NCBI GenBank assembly: GCA_965227745.1
Contig: OZ245769.1
Location: forward strand, 2,418,001 to 2,482,000
Direction: 5' to 3'
Source: GAS368 sp965227745
GTDB taxonomy: Bacteria > Verrucomicrobiota > Verrucomicrobiia > Opitutales > Opitutaceae
DNA length: 64,000 nucleotides
The position numbers and the translations under genes were made by a program. Below, piece after piece: positions 25,373 through 34,090 of the stretch. Under the pieces are notes generated by a model. That model ran no database searches and was not told where the DNA came from. It saw only the letters and a program-made list of their open reading frames with translations. Each line of letters opens with the position of its first letter. Position 1 is the stretch's first letter.

Positions 25373-26302
25373 ATGCCCGCCCCTTTTAACTACACCGGCG
25401 TCATCCCCATCCTCGCCACCCCCTTCCGCGACGACGAATCCCTCGACCTCGACTCGCTCGCGAAAATCATCCGCTTCAACGCCGCGGCCGGTGTCGATGC
25501 CGTCACCATCCTCGGTCTCCTCGGCGAGTCCAATCGCCTCACCGACGCCGACCGCACCCTCGTCATCAAGACCGCCATCGAGGCCGCCGCCGGCCTCCCC
25601 GTCATCGTCGGCACGAGCCACACCGGCACGCAGGCCACCATCGATCTCAGCCGCCAGGCCCTCGATCTCGGCGCCACCGCGCTCATGATCACCGCCTCCG
25701 CGCAACCCACGCCGAGCGACAAAGCCGTCTTCGATTACTTCACCCGCATCGCCGCCCAGATCACCGCCCCCATCGTCCTCCAGGATCACCCCGCGATCAC
25801 CGGCGTGCATATGCCCGGCGAGTTGATCCTCCGCCTCGTCCGCGAAATTCCCACCATCGTCTCGATCAAGGCCGAGTCGCTCCCCAGCCCGCAAAAAATC
25901 GGCGCGCTCAAAGCCGGCATGGCCGGCGGCCGCACCGCCACCATTCTCACCGGCCTCGGCGGACTCTACGGCTACTTCGACCTCGAGCGCGGCTCCGATG
26001 GCTTCAACACCGGCTTCGCCTTCCCCGAAGTCCTCCTAGCCATCGTGCGCGAATTCCGCGCCGGCAATCGCGCCGCCGCCCTCCGCCTCTATACAAAGTA
26101 CCTCCCGCTCCTCGTCTTCGAGCAACAGCCCGGCGTCGCCATCCGCAAAGAAATCCTCCGCCGCCGCGGCCTCGTCACCAGCAACCGCGTCCGCCACCCC
26201 GGCGCCACCATCGACCCCGCCACCACTGAGCAGCTCGCCCGCCTCCTCGCCGACACCTTCGGCGCACAAGACCTCACGCAGCCACTCACAATCACGGCGT
26301 AA
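25373..26302 (+). CDS. Dihydrodipicolinate synthase/N-acetylneuraminate lyase family protein
   Basis: 309 residues, a TIM-barrel class I aldolase/lyase. The Schiff-base Lys is K166 in VSIKAES, at the usual place, and the substrate-carboxylate loop is GLLGES (residues 48-53), where true DapA has GTTGE. The catalytic Tyr of the usual YNVP.RTG segment is replaced: here the text is LQDHPAITG (residues 136-144). So it is a family member that has left the dihydrodipicolinate synthase reaction; a 2-keto-acid aldolase or dehydratase is plausible, perhaps for amino-acid or sugar-acid breakdown given its neighbours. Its gene converges on the GltS-type gene, 51 bp apart. Confidence 0.85.
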   Translation: MPAPFNYTGVIPILATPFRDDESLDLDSLAKIIRFNAAAGVDAVTILGLLGESNRLTDADRTLVIKTAIEAAAGLPVIVGTSHTGTQATIDLSRQALDLGATALMITASAQPTPSDKAVFDYFTRIAAQITAPIVLQDHPAITGVHMPGELILRLVREIPTIVSIKAESLPSPQKIGALKAGMAGGRTATILTGLGGLYGYFDLERGSDGFNTGFAFPEVLLAIVREFRAGNRAAALRLYTKYLPLLVFEQQPGVAIRKEILRRRGLVTSNRVRHPGATIDPATTEQLARLLADTFGAQDLTQPLTITA

Positions 26303-26353
26303 AACGCCACCCTGAGGGAAGCCTGCGGGGGCAGCGCCGGCCTCACTCCCCGT

Positions 26354-27670
26354 TCATCCCAGCCATTTCAAGAACGTGGAGATATTCACCGCATTGGTAA
26401 GATCGCCGAGCATCCCGCCCACGAGCGGGATGACCAAAAACGCCCGCGGCGCGGGGCCGTATTTCTCCGCGAGGGTTTTCATACAGGCGACGGCATTGGC
26501 CGTGTTGCCGATGCCGAAGCCGCAGTGCCCCGCCGCCATTTGCGCCGCCTCGTAGTCGCGGCCCAGCGCACGGAACGTGATCCACACCGCGAAGAGCGCC
26601 ATGATGACCACCTGGATCACGAGAATCACGAGCATCGGCACCGCCGCATTCACTAGCTCCGCGAGATTGAGCCCGATCATCGCGATCGAGAGAAAGAGCG
26701 CGAGGAACACCGAGCCGATCGGCGCGACTACTTCCGTGCGAATCCACCCCGGCGCAAAGCAATCGACGATATTCCGCACCGCCGTCGCCAGGAGCATCGC
26801 GCCAATATGCACGGGGAAGGTCACGGTCGTGACTTGCTTGAGAAAATAGCTCGCCCACGCCCCGAGTTTCACCAACACGAGCACCAGAATTAAGTGCTTC
26901 AGCACCGTGCGACCGAATTTAGCCAGCGTCCGAAGATCGAAGAAAAGTCCCCACTGCGGCGCGGCTTTGGCCTCGGGTTCCATCTTCGCCCCCGACGTGC
27001 TTGCACCCGCTCCCGTCACATTCGGCGTACTCCCCGTCTTGAGTCGGTAATGCCGGATGAGCCAGCCGCCCACCGGGCCGCCCATCAAGCTCCCAACCAC
27101 GAGGCCCATCGTCGCCATCGCCGAGCCGATCACCCACGCGTTTTTCAGCCCCATCTCCTCCAGTTGCGGCACAAAGGCCAGCGTCGTGCCATGGCCACCC
27201 GCCAGCGTAAGCGCGCCGCACACCACGCCCATGATCGGCGGGAGGTGCATGGTGTCGGCGGCGATGATCCCGACGAGATTTTGCACCACGCCGAGCAGCG
27301 ACGCGACCAGCAGAAAAATCACGACCTGAAGGCTGCCCTTGCGCACCACCGCCCACGTGCAGTTGAGCCCCGCGCACACATAAAATGCGCCGAGCATCGG
27401 CACGCTCAGGGTTTTCGTCGGCCGCGCTGCCCACTCGGGTTCGATCGTGACGAGCCATGTCCACCACGCTGTCTTTACATTGCTGTCGAAGCTGATCGCC
27501 GCGTGCGCCGCGACATTGGCCACCAACACAAAAATCGCCACGAGCAATCCACCCACGACCGGCGCCGGGATATTCGTCCGCTCGAGCCACCGCACTCGTC
27601 TGACCAATCGCTCCCCCATCAACAGCACTGGAATCGCGAGCAGAAAGGTCAGGAGAGGCGGGATCGTCAT
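26354..27670 (-). CDS. gltS: Sodium/glutamate symporter, GltS type
   Basis: 438 residues from ATG 27670 (MTIPPLLTFLLAIPVLLMGE). The protein is almost entirely hydrophobic, with about ten spans in two halves; the first reentrant region has LTLAGGHGTTLAF and the second GHCGFGIGNTANAVACMKTL, followed by GPAPRAFLVIPLVGGMLGD, which is the GltS family ending. A hydrophilic loop (TGSTPNVTGAGAS..KMEPEAKAAPQ, roughly residues 225-250) separates the halves. It should import glutamate or a related dicarboxylic amino acid with sodium. It is divergent from the sigma-54 activator gene (282 bp), which may regulate it. Confidence 0.85.
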   Translation of the reverse strand: MTIPPLLTFLLAIPVLLMGERLVRRVRWLERTNIPAPVVGGLLVAIFVLVANVAAHAAISFDSNVKTAWWTWLVTIEPEWAARPTKTLSVPMLGAFYVCAGLNCTWAVVRKGSLQVVIFLLVASLLGVVQNLVGIIAADTMHLPPIMGVVCGALTLAGGHGTTLAFVPQLEEMGLKNAWVIGSAMATMGLVVGSLMGGPVGGWLIRHYRLKTGSTPNVTGAGASTSGAKMEPEAKAAPQWGLFFDLRTLAKFGRTVLKHLILVLVLVKLGAWASYFLKQVTTVTFPVHIGAMLLATAVRNIVDCFAPGWIRTEVVAPIGSVFLALFLSIAMIGLNLAELVNAAVPMLVILVIQVVIMALFAVWITFRALGRDYEAAQMAAGHCGFGIGNTANAVACMKTLAEKYGPAPRAFLVIPLVGGMLGDLTNAVNISTFLKWLG

Positions 27671-27952
27671 GGGGTCGAGCTTCGATCTACCGCAGTTTTC
27701 GTGCTCAACGCAACGTCTCCAGCGCCGAGATAAACTTGCCCCCATCCACGCTCCCACTGGAGAGGATCGCCGCGACCATCGTGCCCGGAATTAAAAGGCT
27801 CCCAAGGAGGCCGGGGACGTGAGCGAGTGGATGGAAGCACCCCTCACCCCCGCTCGCGATCACCGCTCGCCTAATCTACTCACGCCCTCGCGCTCGCGCC
27901 TCCATTCCTCCGTTGTTATTTTAGCAACACCTGTTGTCATTTCGTCTCACGC
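27671..27952. promoter_or_regulatory. Divergent promoter region with a GTTG-n-TA dyad
   Basis: This 282-bp spacer separates gltS (-) from the sigma-54 activator (+). At 27912-27928 lies GTTGTTATTTTAGCAAC, a 17-bp dyad with one mismatch, and a further GTTG half-site follows at 27933; both are within 40 bp of the activator start. No GG-N10-GC promoter was convincingly found. The dyad is a good operator candidate for autoregulation. Confidence 0.45.
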
Positions 27953-29338
<1,386 letters not shown>

Positions 29339-29362
29339 GCCCCCCTCGTTCTCAGAAAAGGA

Positions 29363-29525
29363 GCCCACGAAACACACTAAACACACGAAAGTACTGTCCA
29401 CCTTCGCGCCTCTTCGCGCACTTCGCGGTTCATCTCCTCCTCGTCAGGTCTCTCCGTTACCTCCGTTTGCTCCTGTAGAAAATTCGTCTGCGTTACGTTT
29501 CGTGTGTTTAGTGTGTTTCGTGGGC
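29363..29525. repeat. Foldback of phrase repeats: perfect 28-bp inverted repeat
   Basis: GCCCACGAAACACACTAAAC... at 29363-29390 is the exact reverse complement of 29498-29525 (family B). The 107-bp interior holds family A-like TTCGCGCCTCTTCGCGCACT at 29403-29431 and family F (CTCCGTTACCTCCGTTTGCT) at 29453-29480. It lies between two plus-strand genes; no gene is seen from 29339 to 29655. Confidence 0.85.
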
Positions 29526-29655
29526 GCCTCTCCGTCCCGTGGTCTTTTCGTCCGATGCGTTGACGATTCGTCCGCACGCGTTTCACGCCACGCGCGCCAC
29601 TCCCTCGTAGCGGCCCCTTGGCATCACACATGCAAAAAGGCGCGCCCCTTCACGC

Positions 29656-30666
29656 ATGAATAAAATCAAAGTCATCCAGTTCGGGCTCGGCCCGATCGGC
29701 CTCGAATCCCTCAAGCTCGCCGCGGAACAGTCGTGGCTCGAAGTCACCGGCGGCGTGGACATCGATCCCGCCAAGGCCGGCAAGAACCTCGGCGACCTCA
29801 CCGGCGTCGCATCTCTCAACCACGCCCGCGTCTTCCCCTCGCTCGACGCGCTCATCGCCGCCGTCGGTGCGCCCGATGTCGTGCTCCACACCGCCGGCTC
29901 CAGTGCCGCCGCATCCTTCGCGCAGATGAAACCCGCCCTCGAGCGCGGCATCAGCGTCGCCTCGACGTGCGAGGAGTTGATTTTCCCCGCGCTCAAGACC
30001 CCCGATCTTGCCAAAGACTACGACGCCCTCTGCCGCCGCACCGGCGCGCGCATTGCCGGCACAGGCGTCAATCCCGGCTTCGTGATGGATATCCTCCCGA
30101 TCTGCCTCACCGGCGTGAGCCGCGAGGTCCGCTCTATCTATGTGGAGCGCGTCGTCGACGCCTCCACCCGCCGTCAGCCCCTCCAGGCCAAGATAGGCAG
30201 CGGCCAGAACCCCGACGATTTCCGCGCCAAGTTCGCCGCCGGCAAAGCCGGCCACGCCGGCTTCCAGCAATCCGTCGCGCTCCTCGCCCACGCGATGGGG
30301 TGGAAGCTCGATGAGATTCGCGAGACCTGCGAGCCCGTCGTCGCCACGAGCCGCGTCGTCACGAAGTTCTTCAACGTCACCCCCGGCCAGAGCCTCGGCC
30401 TCCATCAAAAGTGCCTCGGCCTCTCCGGCGGCGAGACCAAGATCAAACTCGACCTCCAGATGGTCCTCGACGCCTCGCTCCCGCACGACGCCATCGTCGT
30501 CAAAGGCCGCCCCCACCTCAACCTCGTGCTCAACGGCGGCGTCGCCGGTGACGACGCCACCGTCGCCGCTCTTATCAACATCGTCCCCCGCCTCCTCGCC
30601 GCCGCCCCCGGCGTCCGCCTCATGACCGAGCTCGCCGTGCCCTCCTGGCGCAATCCCATCCTCTAA
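29656..30666 (+). CDS. NAD(P)-dependent oxidoreductase, diaminopentanoate-dehydrogenase/DapB-like
   Basis: 336 residues. The N-terminal Rossmann fold begins KVIQFGLGPIGLESLKLA (G.G.IG) and continues to VLHTAGSS and ISVASTCEELIFP. After the Rossmann part, AGTGVNPGFVMDILPICL is typical of the dihydrodipicolinate-reductase-like family that contains 2,4-diaminopentanoate dehydrogenase (Ord) of ornithine fermentation, also about 340 residues. The substrate is not certain, but an amine/amino-acid oxidoreductase fits the neighbouring deacylase, lyase and glutamate carrier. A hairpin repeat starts 22 bp after its stop, then a Rho-independent terminator. Confidence 0.75.
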   Translation: MNKIKVIQFGLGPIGLESLKLAAEQSWLEVTGGVDIDPAKAGKNLGDLTGVASLNHARVFPSLDALIAAVGAPDVVLHTAGSSAAASFAQMKPALERGISVASTCEELIFPALKTPDLAKDYDALCRRTGARIAGTGVNPGFVMDILPICLTGVSREVRSIYVERVVDASTRRQPLQAKIGSGQNPDDFRAKFAAGKAGHAGFQQSVALLAHAMGWKLDEIRETCEPVVATSRVVTKFFNVTPGQSLGLHQKCLGLSGGETKIKLDLQMVLDASLPHDAIVVKGRPHLNLVLNGGVAGDDATVAALINIVPRLLAAAPGVRLMTELAVPSWRNPIL

Positions 30667-30688
30667 TAAGAGCGACGGTATTAAGGGA

Positions 30689-30709
30689 GCGGTGGTTTTC
30701 AACCACCGC
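30689..30709. repeat. GGTGGTT-TTC-AACCACC hairpin, copy 3
   Basis: GCGGTGGTT, loop TTC, AACCACCGC: a compensated variant (GGTGG for GGCGG with matching CCACC) of the six-copy hairpin. It starts 22 bp past the stop of the oxidoreductase. Confidence 0.7.
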
Positions 30710-30790
30710 CAAAAACCCACCGCCACCTCCCACCCCTTCGATCCTCGCCCCCTCCACCCCACTCCCTTCATCCCACTCCCGTTATCCCTC

Positions 30791-30818
30791 AGCGCCGGCC
30801 ACCCCGGCGCTTTTTTTT
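30791..30818 (+). terminator. Rho-independent terminator
   Basis: AGCGCCGG (30791-30798), loop CCACC, CCGGCGCT (30804-30811), then T-tract to 30818. It closes the oxidoreductase transcript ahead of the tRNA group. Confidence 0.9.
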
Positions 30819-30951
30819 CGTCGACCGCCCAACCGTCTTCGCCCGCCCCCTCCGCCCGCCACGCCCTGCATTTCGCCCGAAATTCATCGCGCCCCCGCCG
30901 TCTCCCCGTGGGTGAAATTACGGCTCTCCCCCGGCAGGTCAGAAATCGCTG

Positions 30952-30980
30952 TTGACAACCGCCCTCGGTTCATGAGTTTT
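30952..30980 (+). promoter_or_regulatory. Possible promoter of the tRNA group
   Basis: TTGACA at 30952-30957 is a perfect -35 hexamer 41 bp upstream of tRNA-Lys. The -10 is poor: CATGAG or AGTTTT lie at 30971-30980. Confidence 0.4.
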
Positions 30981-30997
30981 TCCGCCTCTTATCTGAC

Positions 30998-31072
<75 letters not shown>

Positions 31073-31119
31073 GATATGTTTTTTCTCAATCCAACCTTGG
31101 CTTAAGCGCAGCGCCCTTC

Positions 31120-31194
31120 GCCGGCGTAGCTCAATGGTAGAGCACCTGTTTTGTAAACAGGCGGTTGCGGGTTCGAATCCCATCGCCGGCTCCA
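31120..31194 (+). tRNA. tRNA-Thr (TGT)
   Basis: Acceptor GCCGGCG/CGCCGGC, anticodon stem CCTGT/ACAGG with loop TTTGTAA, giving TGT (reads ACA, Thr); T arm GCGGG-TTCGAAT-CCCAT; encoded CCA at 31192-31194. Confidence 0.95.
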
Positions 31195-31254
31195 TTCACC
31201 GCCGGTGACTTACCCCCCACTGGAGTCCCCCGCTCTTTACCTTCTTCTTCTCAC

Positions 31255-31328
31255 TGCCCGATGGTGTAATGGTAGCACGAACGACTCTGACTCGTTCTGT
31301 CTAGGTTCGACTCCTAGTCGGGCAGCCA
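31255..31328 (+). tRNA. tRNA-Gln (CTG)
   Basis: Acceptor TGCCCGA/TCGGGCA, anticodon stem AACGA/TCGTT with loop CTCTGAC, giving CTG (reads CAG, Gln); T arm CTAGG-TTCGACT-CCTAG; encoded CCA at 31326-31328. Confidence 0.95.
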
Positions 31329-31738
31329 GTTTTTTCTTTGAGAAATCTTCTAAGAAGTCGGCGCCTCAAACGTAGCAGAAAGAGAAACCCCCTAATTCCG
31401 TTACAAAAAGGCAATTCCCCCACCGCTCAAAGAAAGTAAGTTGACAAGCCAAGTTTCGATGACCCCACTTTTGCTTTCTTCCGAGTGTTTCCCCCAAGAA
31501 ATCTCCTCAGCGACATGCTGAAATCTCAAGTTTCCCTTTCCCCAACTTCCCGCCGGCCCGGGCATAGTTCCTGCAATATCCCCGGCCTCGCAGCAAATGC
31601 GGTTGTTGGTTGGTTTTTCAAAAACTCGAAAAACCTTTGAGCGTTCTCGCTCCCATTCGCGTCCATCCGACCACTTTGCTACCCAGTATTTCCCCTCATA
31701 CTTACAGTCCAATCGATCAATAAAACTTCTTTAATCCT
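31329..31738. promoter_or_regulatory. AT-richer leader region of the Ton operon
   Basis: No convincing gene occurs here; GC content is visibly lower than in other spacers and no phrase repeats occur. GGGCATAGTTCCTGCA near 31559-31574 has the GG-N10-GC spacing of a sigma-54 promoter with weak flanks, about 165 bp upstream of exbB. TTGACA at 31441-31446 is an alternative -35 without a good -10. Either could drive the operon; neither is proven. Confidence 0.35.
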
Positions 31739-32428
31739 ATGATGCACCTCATCGAACTCCCCCTCGCAATCCTGCTCAAAAATCCGGACGGCAGCGAAAT
31801 GTCCATGATGGATCTTTTCCACGCGGGCAAAGAAATCATGTGGCCGATCCTGCTGCTCTCCTTCGTGGGCATCACGGTCGTCGCTGAGCGCCTCCTCTTC
31901 ATCATCCGCGAGACCGGCACCCGCGAGCCCGAGGTCGTCGAGAAGATGCTCGAGAGCGTCGAGAAGCGCGACATCGAGGGCGCCCTCGCCATCGGTAAGA
32001 AGAGCAAGGATTTCATCGCCCGCATCCTTGTCTACACCCTCACGAACAAAGAGTACTCCATGTCCAATGCCTTCGTCCGCGCCTCCGGTCAGGAGCTCGG
32101 CCGCTACACGCAGGGTATGGCCACGCTCGACACCGTCATCACCGCGGCTCCCATGCTCGGTCTTCTCGGTACGGTTACGGGTATGATGCGTACGTTCGGC
32201 GCCCTCGGTGGCGGTAACCTCGCAGCGGCCGCCGGCACCATCACGGGTGGCGTCGCCGAAGCGCTTATCGCGACGGCCTGCGGTCTTCTCGTCGCCATCA
32301 TGGCCCTCCTCCCCTTCAACTACCTGAACGCCCGCACCGAAGCGGCCAAGCAGGACGTCTCCGACGCATCGCACGCGCTCGAGATCCTCGTCAAGAAGTC
32401 CGAGACCAACGCGCCCTTCGGCCGCTAA
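31739..32428 (+). CDS. exbB: MotA/TolQ/ExbB proton-channel protein
   Basis: 229 residues. Three membrane helices: WPILLLSFVGITVVAERLLFII near 35-56, then after a cytoplasmic loop the pair VITAAPMLGLLGTVTGMMRTF near 130-155 and EALIATACGLLVAIMALLPFNYL near 170-195, with the family's conserved GLLGTV.GM and A..ATA.GL segments that form the proton path with ExbD. It heads the seven-gene operon and supplies proton-motive energy for TonB. The start has a TAATCCT tract directly upstream and no Shine-Dalgarno sequence. Confidence 0.93.
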   Translation: MMHLIELPLAILLKNPDGSEMSMMDLFHAGKEIMWPILLLSFVGITVVAERLLFIIRETGTREPEVVEKMLESVEKRDIEGALAIGKKSKDFIARILVYTLTNKEYSMSNAFVRASGQELGRYTQGMATLDTVITAAPMLGLLGTVTGMMRTFGALGGGNLAAAAGTITGGVAEALIATACGLLVAIMALLPFNYLNARTEAAKQDVSDASHALEILVKKSETNAPFGR

Positions 32429-32484
32429 GGTTCGGAACTCCAGGTTGTCCTAGTCCTCAGTAACCACGTCAGTCTCTCCTTACC

Positions 32485-32916
32485 ATGGCCGGATCATCAG
32501 GCGGCGGAAATAGCGGCGGCAAAAAGAAGGCGCGCATTGAGATTATTCCTCTCATTGACGTTATCTTCTTCCTCCTCGCGACCTTCGTGCTCTTCACGCT
32601 CTCGCTGAACACCCCCCAGGGTGTGCCTGTGATCCTTCCGCAGACCGAGAGCGGTGTCGAACGCGACACCGCCGGCACCGCCACCGTCTCGGTGACGGAT
32701 CAGGGGAGCCTGGCGTGGGACAAGGAATTCGTTGAGCTCAACGACTTCCTCAATCGCCTCAAGGTCTTCTATCAGACCAATCCCGAAGGCCGCATTCTGA
32801 TCAACGGCGACGAAAACGCCCCCTTCAATCAGGCGATCTACGTGTTCGACGAAGCCCGCAAGGCCGGCTTCAAAAAGATCTTCATCGAGACCCAGGTCAA
32901 ACCTATCGGCCGCTAA
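32485..32916 (+). CDS. exbD: ExbD/TolR family protein, first copy
   Basis: 143 residues. A short Gly/Lys-rich cytoplasmic tail leads into the single membrane helix IPLIDVIFFLLATFVLFTL with the essential Asp (D25). The periplasmic domain (residues 45-143) has the ExbD strand pattern TATVSVTDQGSLAWD, LLN-like RILINGDENA, then VFDEARKAGFKKIFIET. It pairs with ExbB in the proton-driven motor. Its helix region matches the following gene residue for residue, but the periplasmic parts have diverged. Confidence 0.92.
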   Translation: MAGSSGGGNSGGKKKARIEIIPLIDVIFFLLATFVLFTLSLNTPQGVPVILPQTESGVERDTAGTATVSVTDQGSLAWDKEFVELNDFLNRLKVFYQTNPEGRILINGDENAPFNQAIYVFDEARKAGFKKIFIETQVKPIGR

Positions 32917-32954
32917 GCCGCAGGCACGACGTTCTTCCCTAATTTCCTCTCCCC

Positions 32955-33401
32955 ATGGCTGGATCAAGCAAACCCGAAGAAGGCAAAAAGAAAGCGCGTA
33001 TTGAGATCATCCCTCTCATCGACGTTATCTTCTTTCTGCTCGCGACCTTCGTCCTCTTCACCCTCTCGCTGAACAAGATTTCCTCGATCCCCGTCGACCT
33101 CCCGGTCGCGAATTCGAACAGCCAGCCCAATCCGAACGACCCCACGGTCTACCTGCAGGTCTCGGATTCCGGTAACTGCTATTGGAAGCAAGGCGTCGGC
33201 ACCGCTCCCGAGCTCATCACGGAGGCCGAGATCGGCCCCCGCCTCGCCGACTATAAGAACCGCGAGGCCAGCCCCCGCGTGCTGGTGCAGGGCGACAGCA
33301 AGGCCCGTTTCGGCTCCGCTGTGAAGGCCCTCGATGAAATCCGGAAGGCTGGCATCGCCCAAGTCTCCGTTCAAACCACCGTGCAGCCCACGGGTAAGTA
33401 A
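32955..33401 (+). CDS. exbD: ExbD/TolR family protein, second copy
   Basis: 148 residues. It has the same GKKKARIEIIPLID helix start as the first copy (essential Asp is D23), followed by a distinct periplasmic domain (SSIPVDLPVANSNSQPNP, YLQVSDSGNCYW, RVLVQGDSKARFGSAVKAL, IAQVSVQTTVQP). Two ExbD in one operon suggest a mixed ExbD pair, as in some other Ton systems. The spacing of 38 bp and 18 bp to its neighbours supports cotranscription. Confidence 0.92.
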   Translation: MAGSSKPEEGKKKARIEIIPLIDVIFFLLATFVLFTLSLNKISSIPVDLPVANSNSQPNPNDPTVYLQVSDSGNCYWKQGVGTAPELITEAEIGPRLADYKNREASPRVLVQGDSKARFGSAVKALDEIRKAGIAQVSVQTTVQPTGK

Positions 33402-33419
33402 CCCGGTATTTAAACTCCC

Positions 33420-34082
33420 ATGCGTCGCGACCTTATCCTCGGCATTTTACTTTCTGCCCTGATCCACGGGGGGATCTTCTTCGGCGAAAAGCTCATTCAG
33501 TTCAAACCCAAGCCCAAGGCCGTCGCCCTCGAGGCCCCCAAGGTGCAGCTCATGGAGATGCCCAAGCTGGAGCCCGATGAGCCCGAAAAGGTCGAGGCCA
33601 CCGACGAGGAGCCGCCACCTCCCCTCGATCTCGCTCCGCCCATGCTGACGGACGTCCCGCAGATCGTCACCGATACCTCTTTCGTGCAGAAGGTTCAGCC
33701 GCCGCCGCCTGATGGCATGAAGCCCGCCGTCGGCGTGCTCACCATCCCCGGTGACCGCGATACCTCTCACTTCCGCGGCGCTGTCGTGTTCGATCCGAAC
33801 ATGCTCGATAACAAGCCCGTTCCGAAGTATCAGGCCAAGCCCAACTATCCTTTCGAAATGCGTCGCGCCGGTATCCCCGGTGAGGTCGTCGTCGACTTCA
33901 TCGTCGACGCCGAAGGTCGCGTTCAAAACGCCTTCGCCAGCAAGATGTCCCAGCGCGAGTTCGAAGCCGCCGCCGTCGAAGCCGTCAAAAAGTGGACGTT
34001 CAAGCCCGGCCGTAAGGACGGCAAGAACGTGAATACCCACATGCAAGTGCCCATCGTCTTCACCCTCAACGAGGATCCGTAA
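33420..34082 (+). CDS. tonB: TonB family energy transducer
   Basis: 220 residues. The N-terminal helix RRDLILGILLSALIHGGIFF carries the TonB S-x3-H pair (S12, H16) that contacts ExbB/ExbD. Residues 30-130 form a Pro/Glu-rich periplasm-spanning linker (LEPDEPEKVEATDEEPPPPL). The C-terminal domain (about 135-220) has PNYPFEMRRAGIPGEVVVDF, VDAEGRVQNAFASK and AVEAVKKWTFKPGRKDGK, the TonB fold that binds the TonB box of receptors. It can serve the two receptors encoded at 15.7-22.9 kb. It is 8 bp from the TPR gene. Confidence 0.93.
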   Translation: MRRDLILGILLSALIHGGIFFGEKLIQFKPKPKAVALEAPKVQLMEMPKLEPDEPEKVEATDEEPPPPLDLAPPMLTDVPQIVTDTSFVQKVQPPPPDGMKPAVGVLTIPGDRDTSHFRGAVVFDPNMLDNKPVPKYQAKPNYPFEMRRAGIPGEVVVDFIVDAEGRVQNAFASKMSQREFEAAAVEAVKKWTFKPGRKDGKNVNTHMQVPIVFTLNEDP

Positions 34083-34090
34083 CTCGTCCC

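Noticed and set aside
31401..31712. 103-codon minus-strand frame upstream of exbB
   Set aside because: No family resemblance or hydrophobic pattern and no gene context; more likely leader DNA, though weak coding cannot be excluded.
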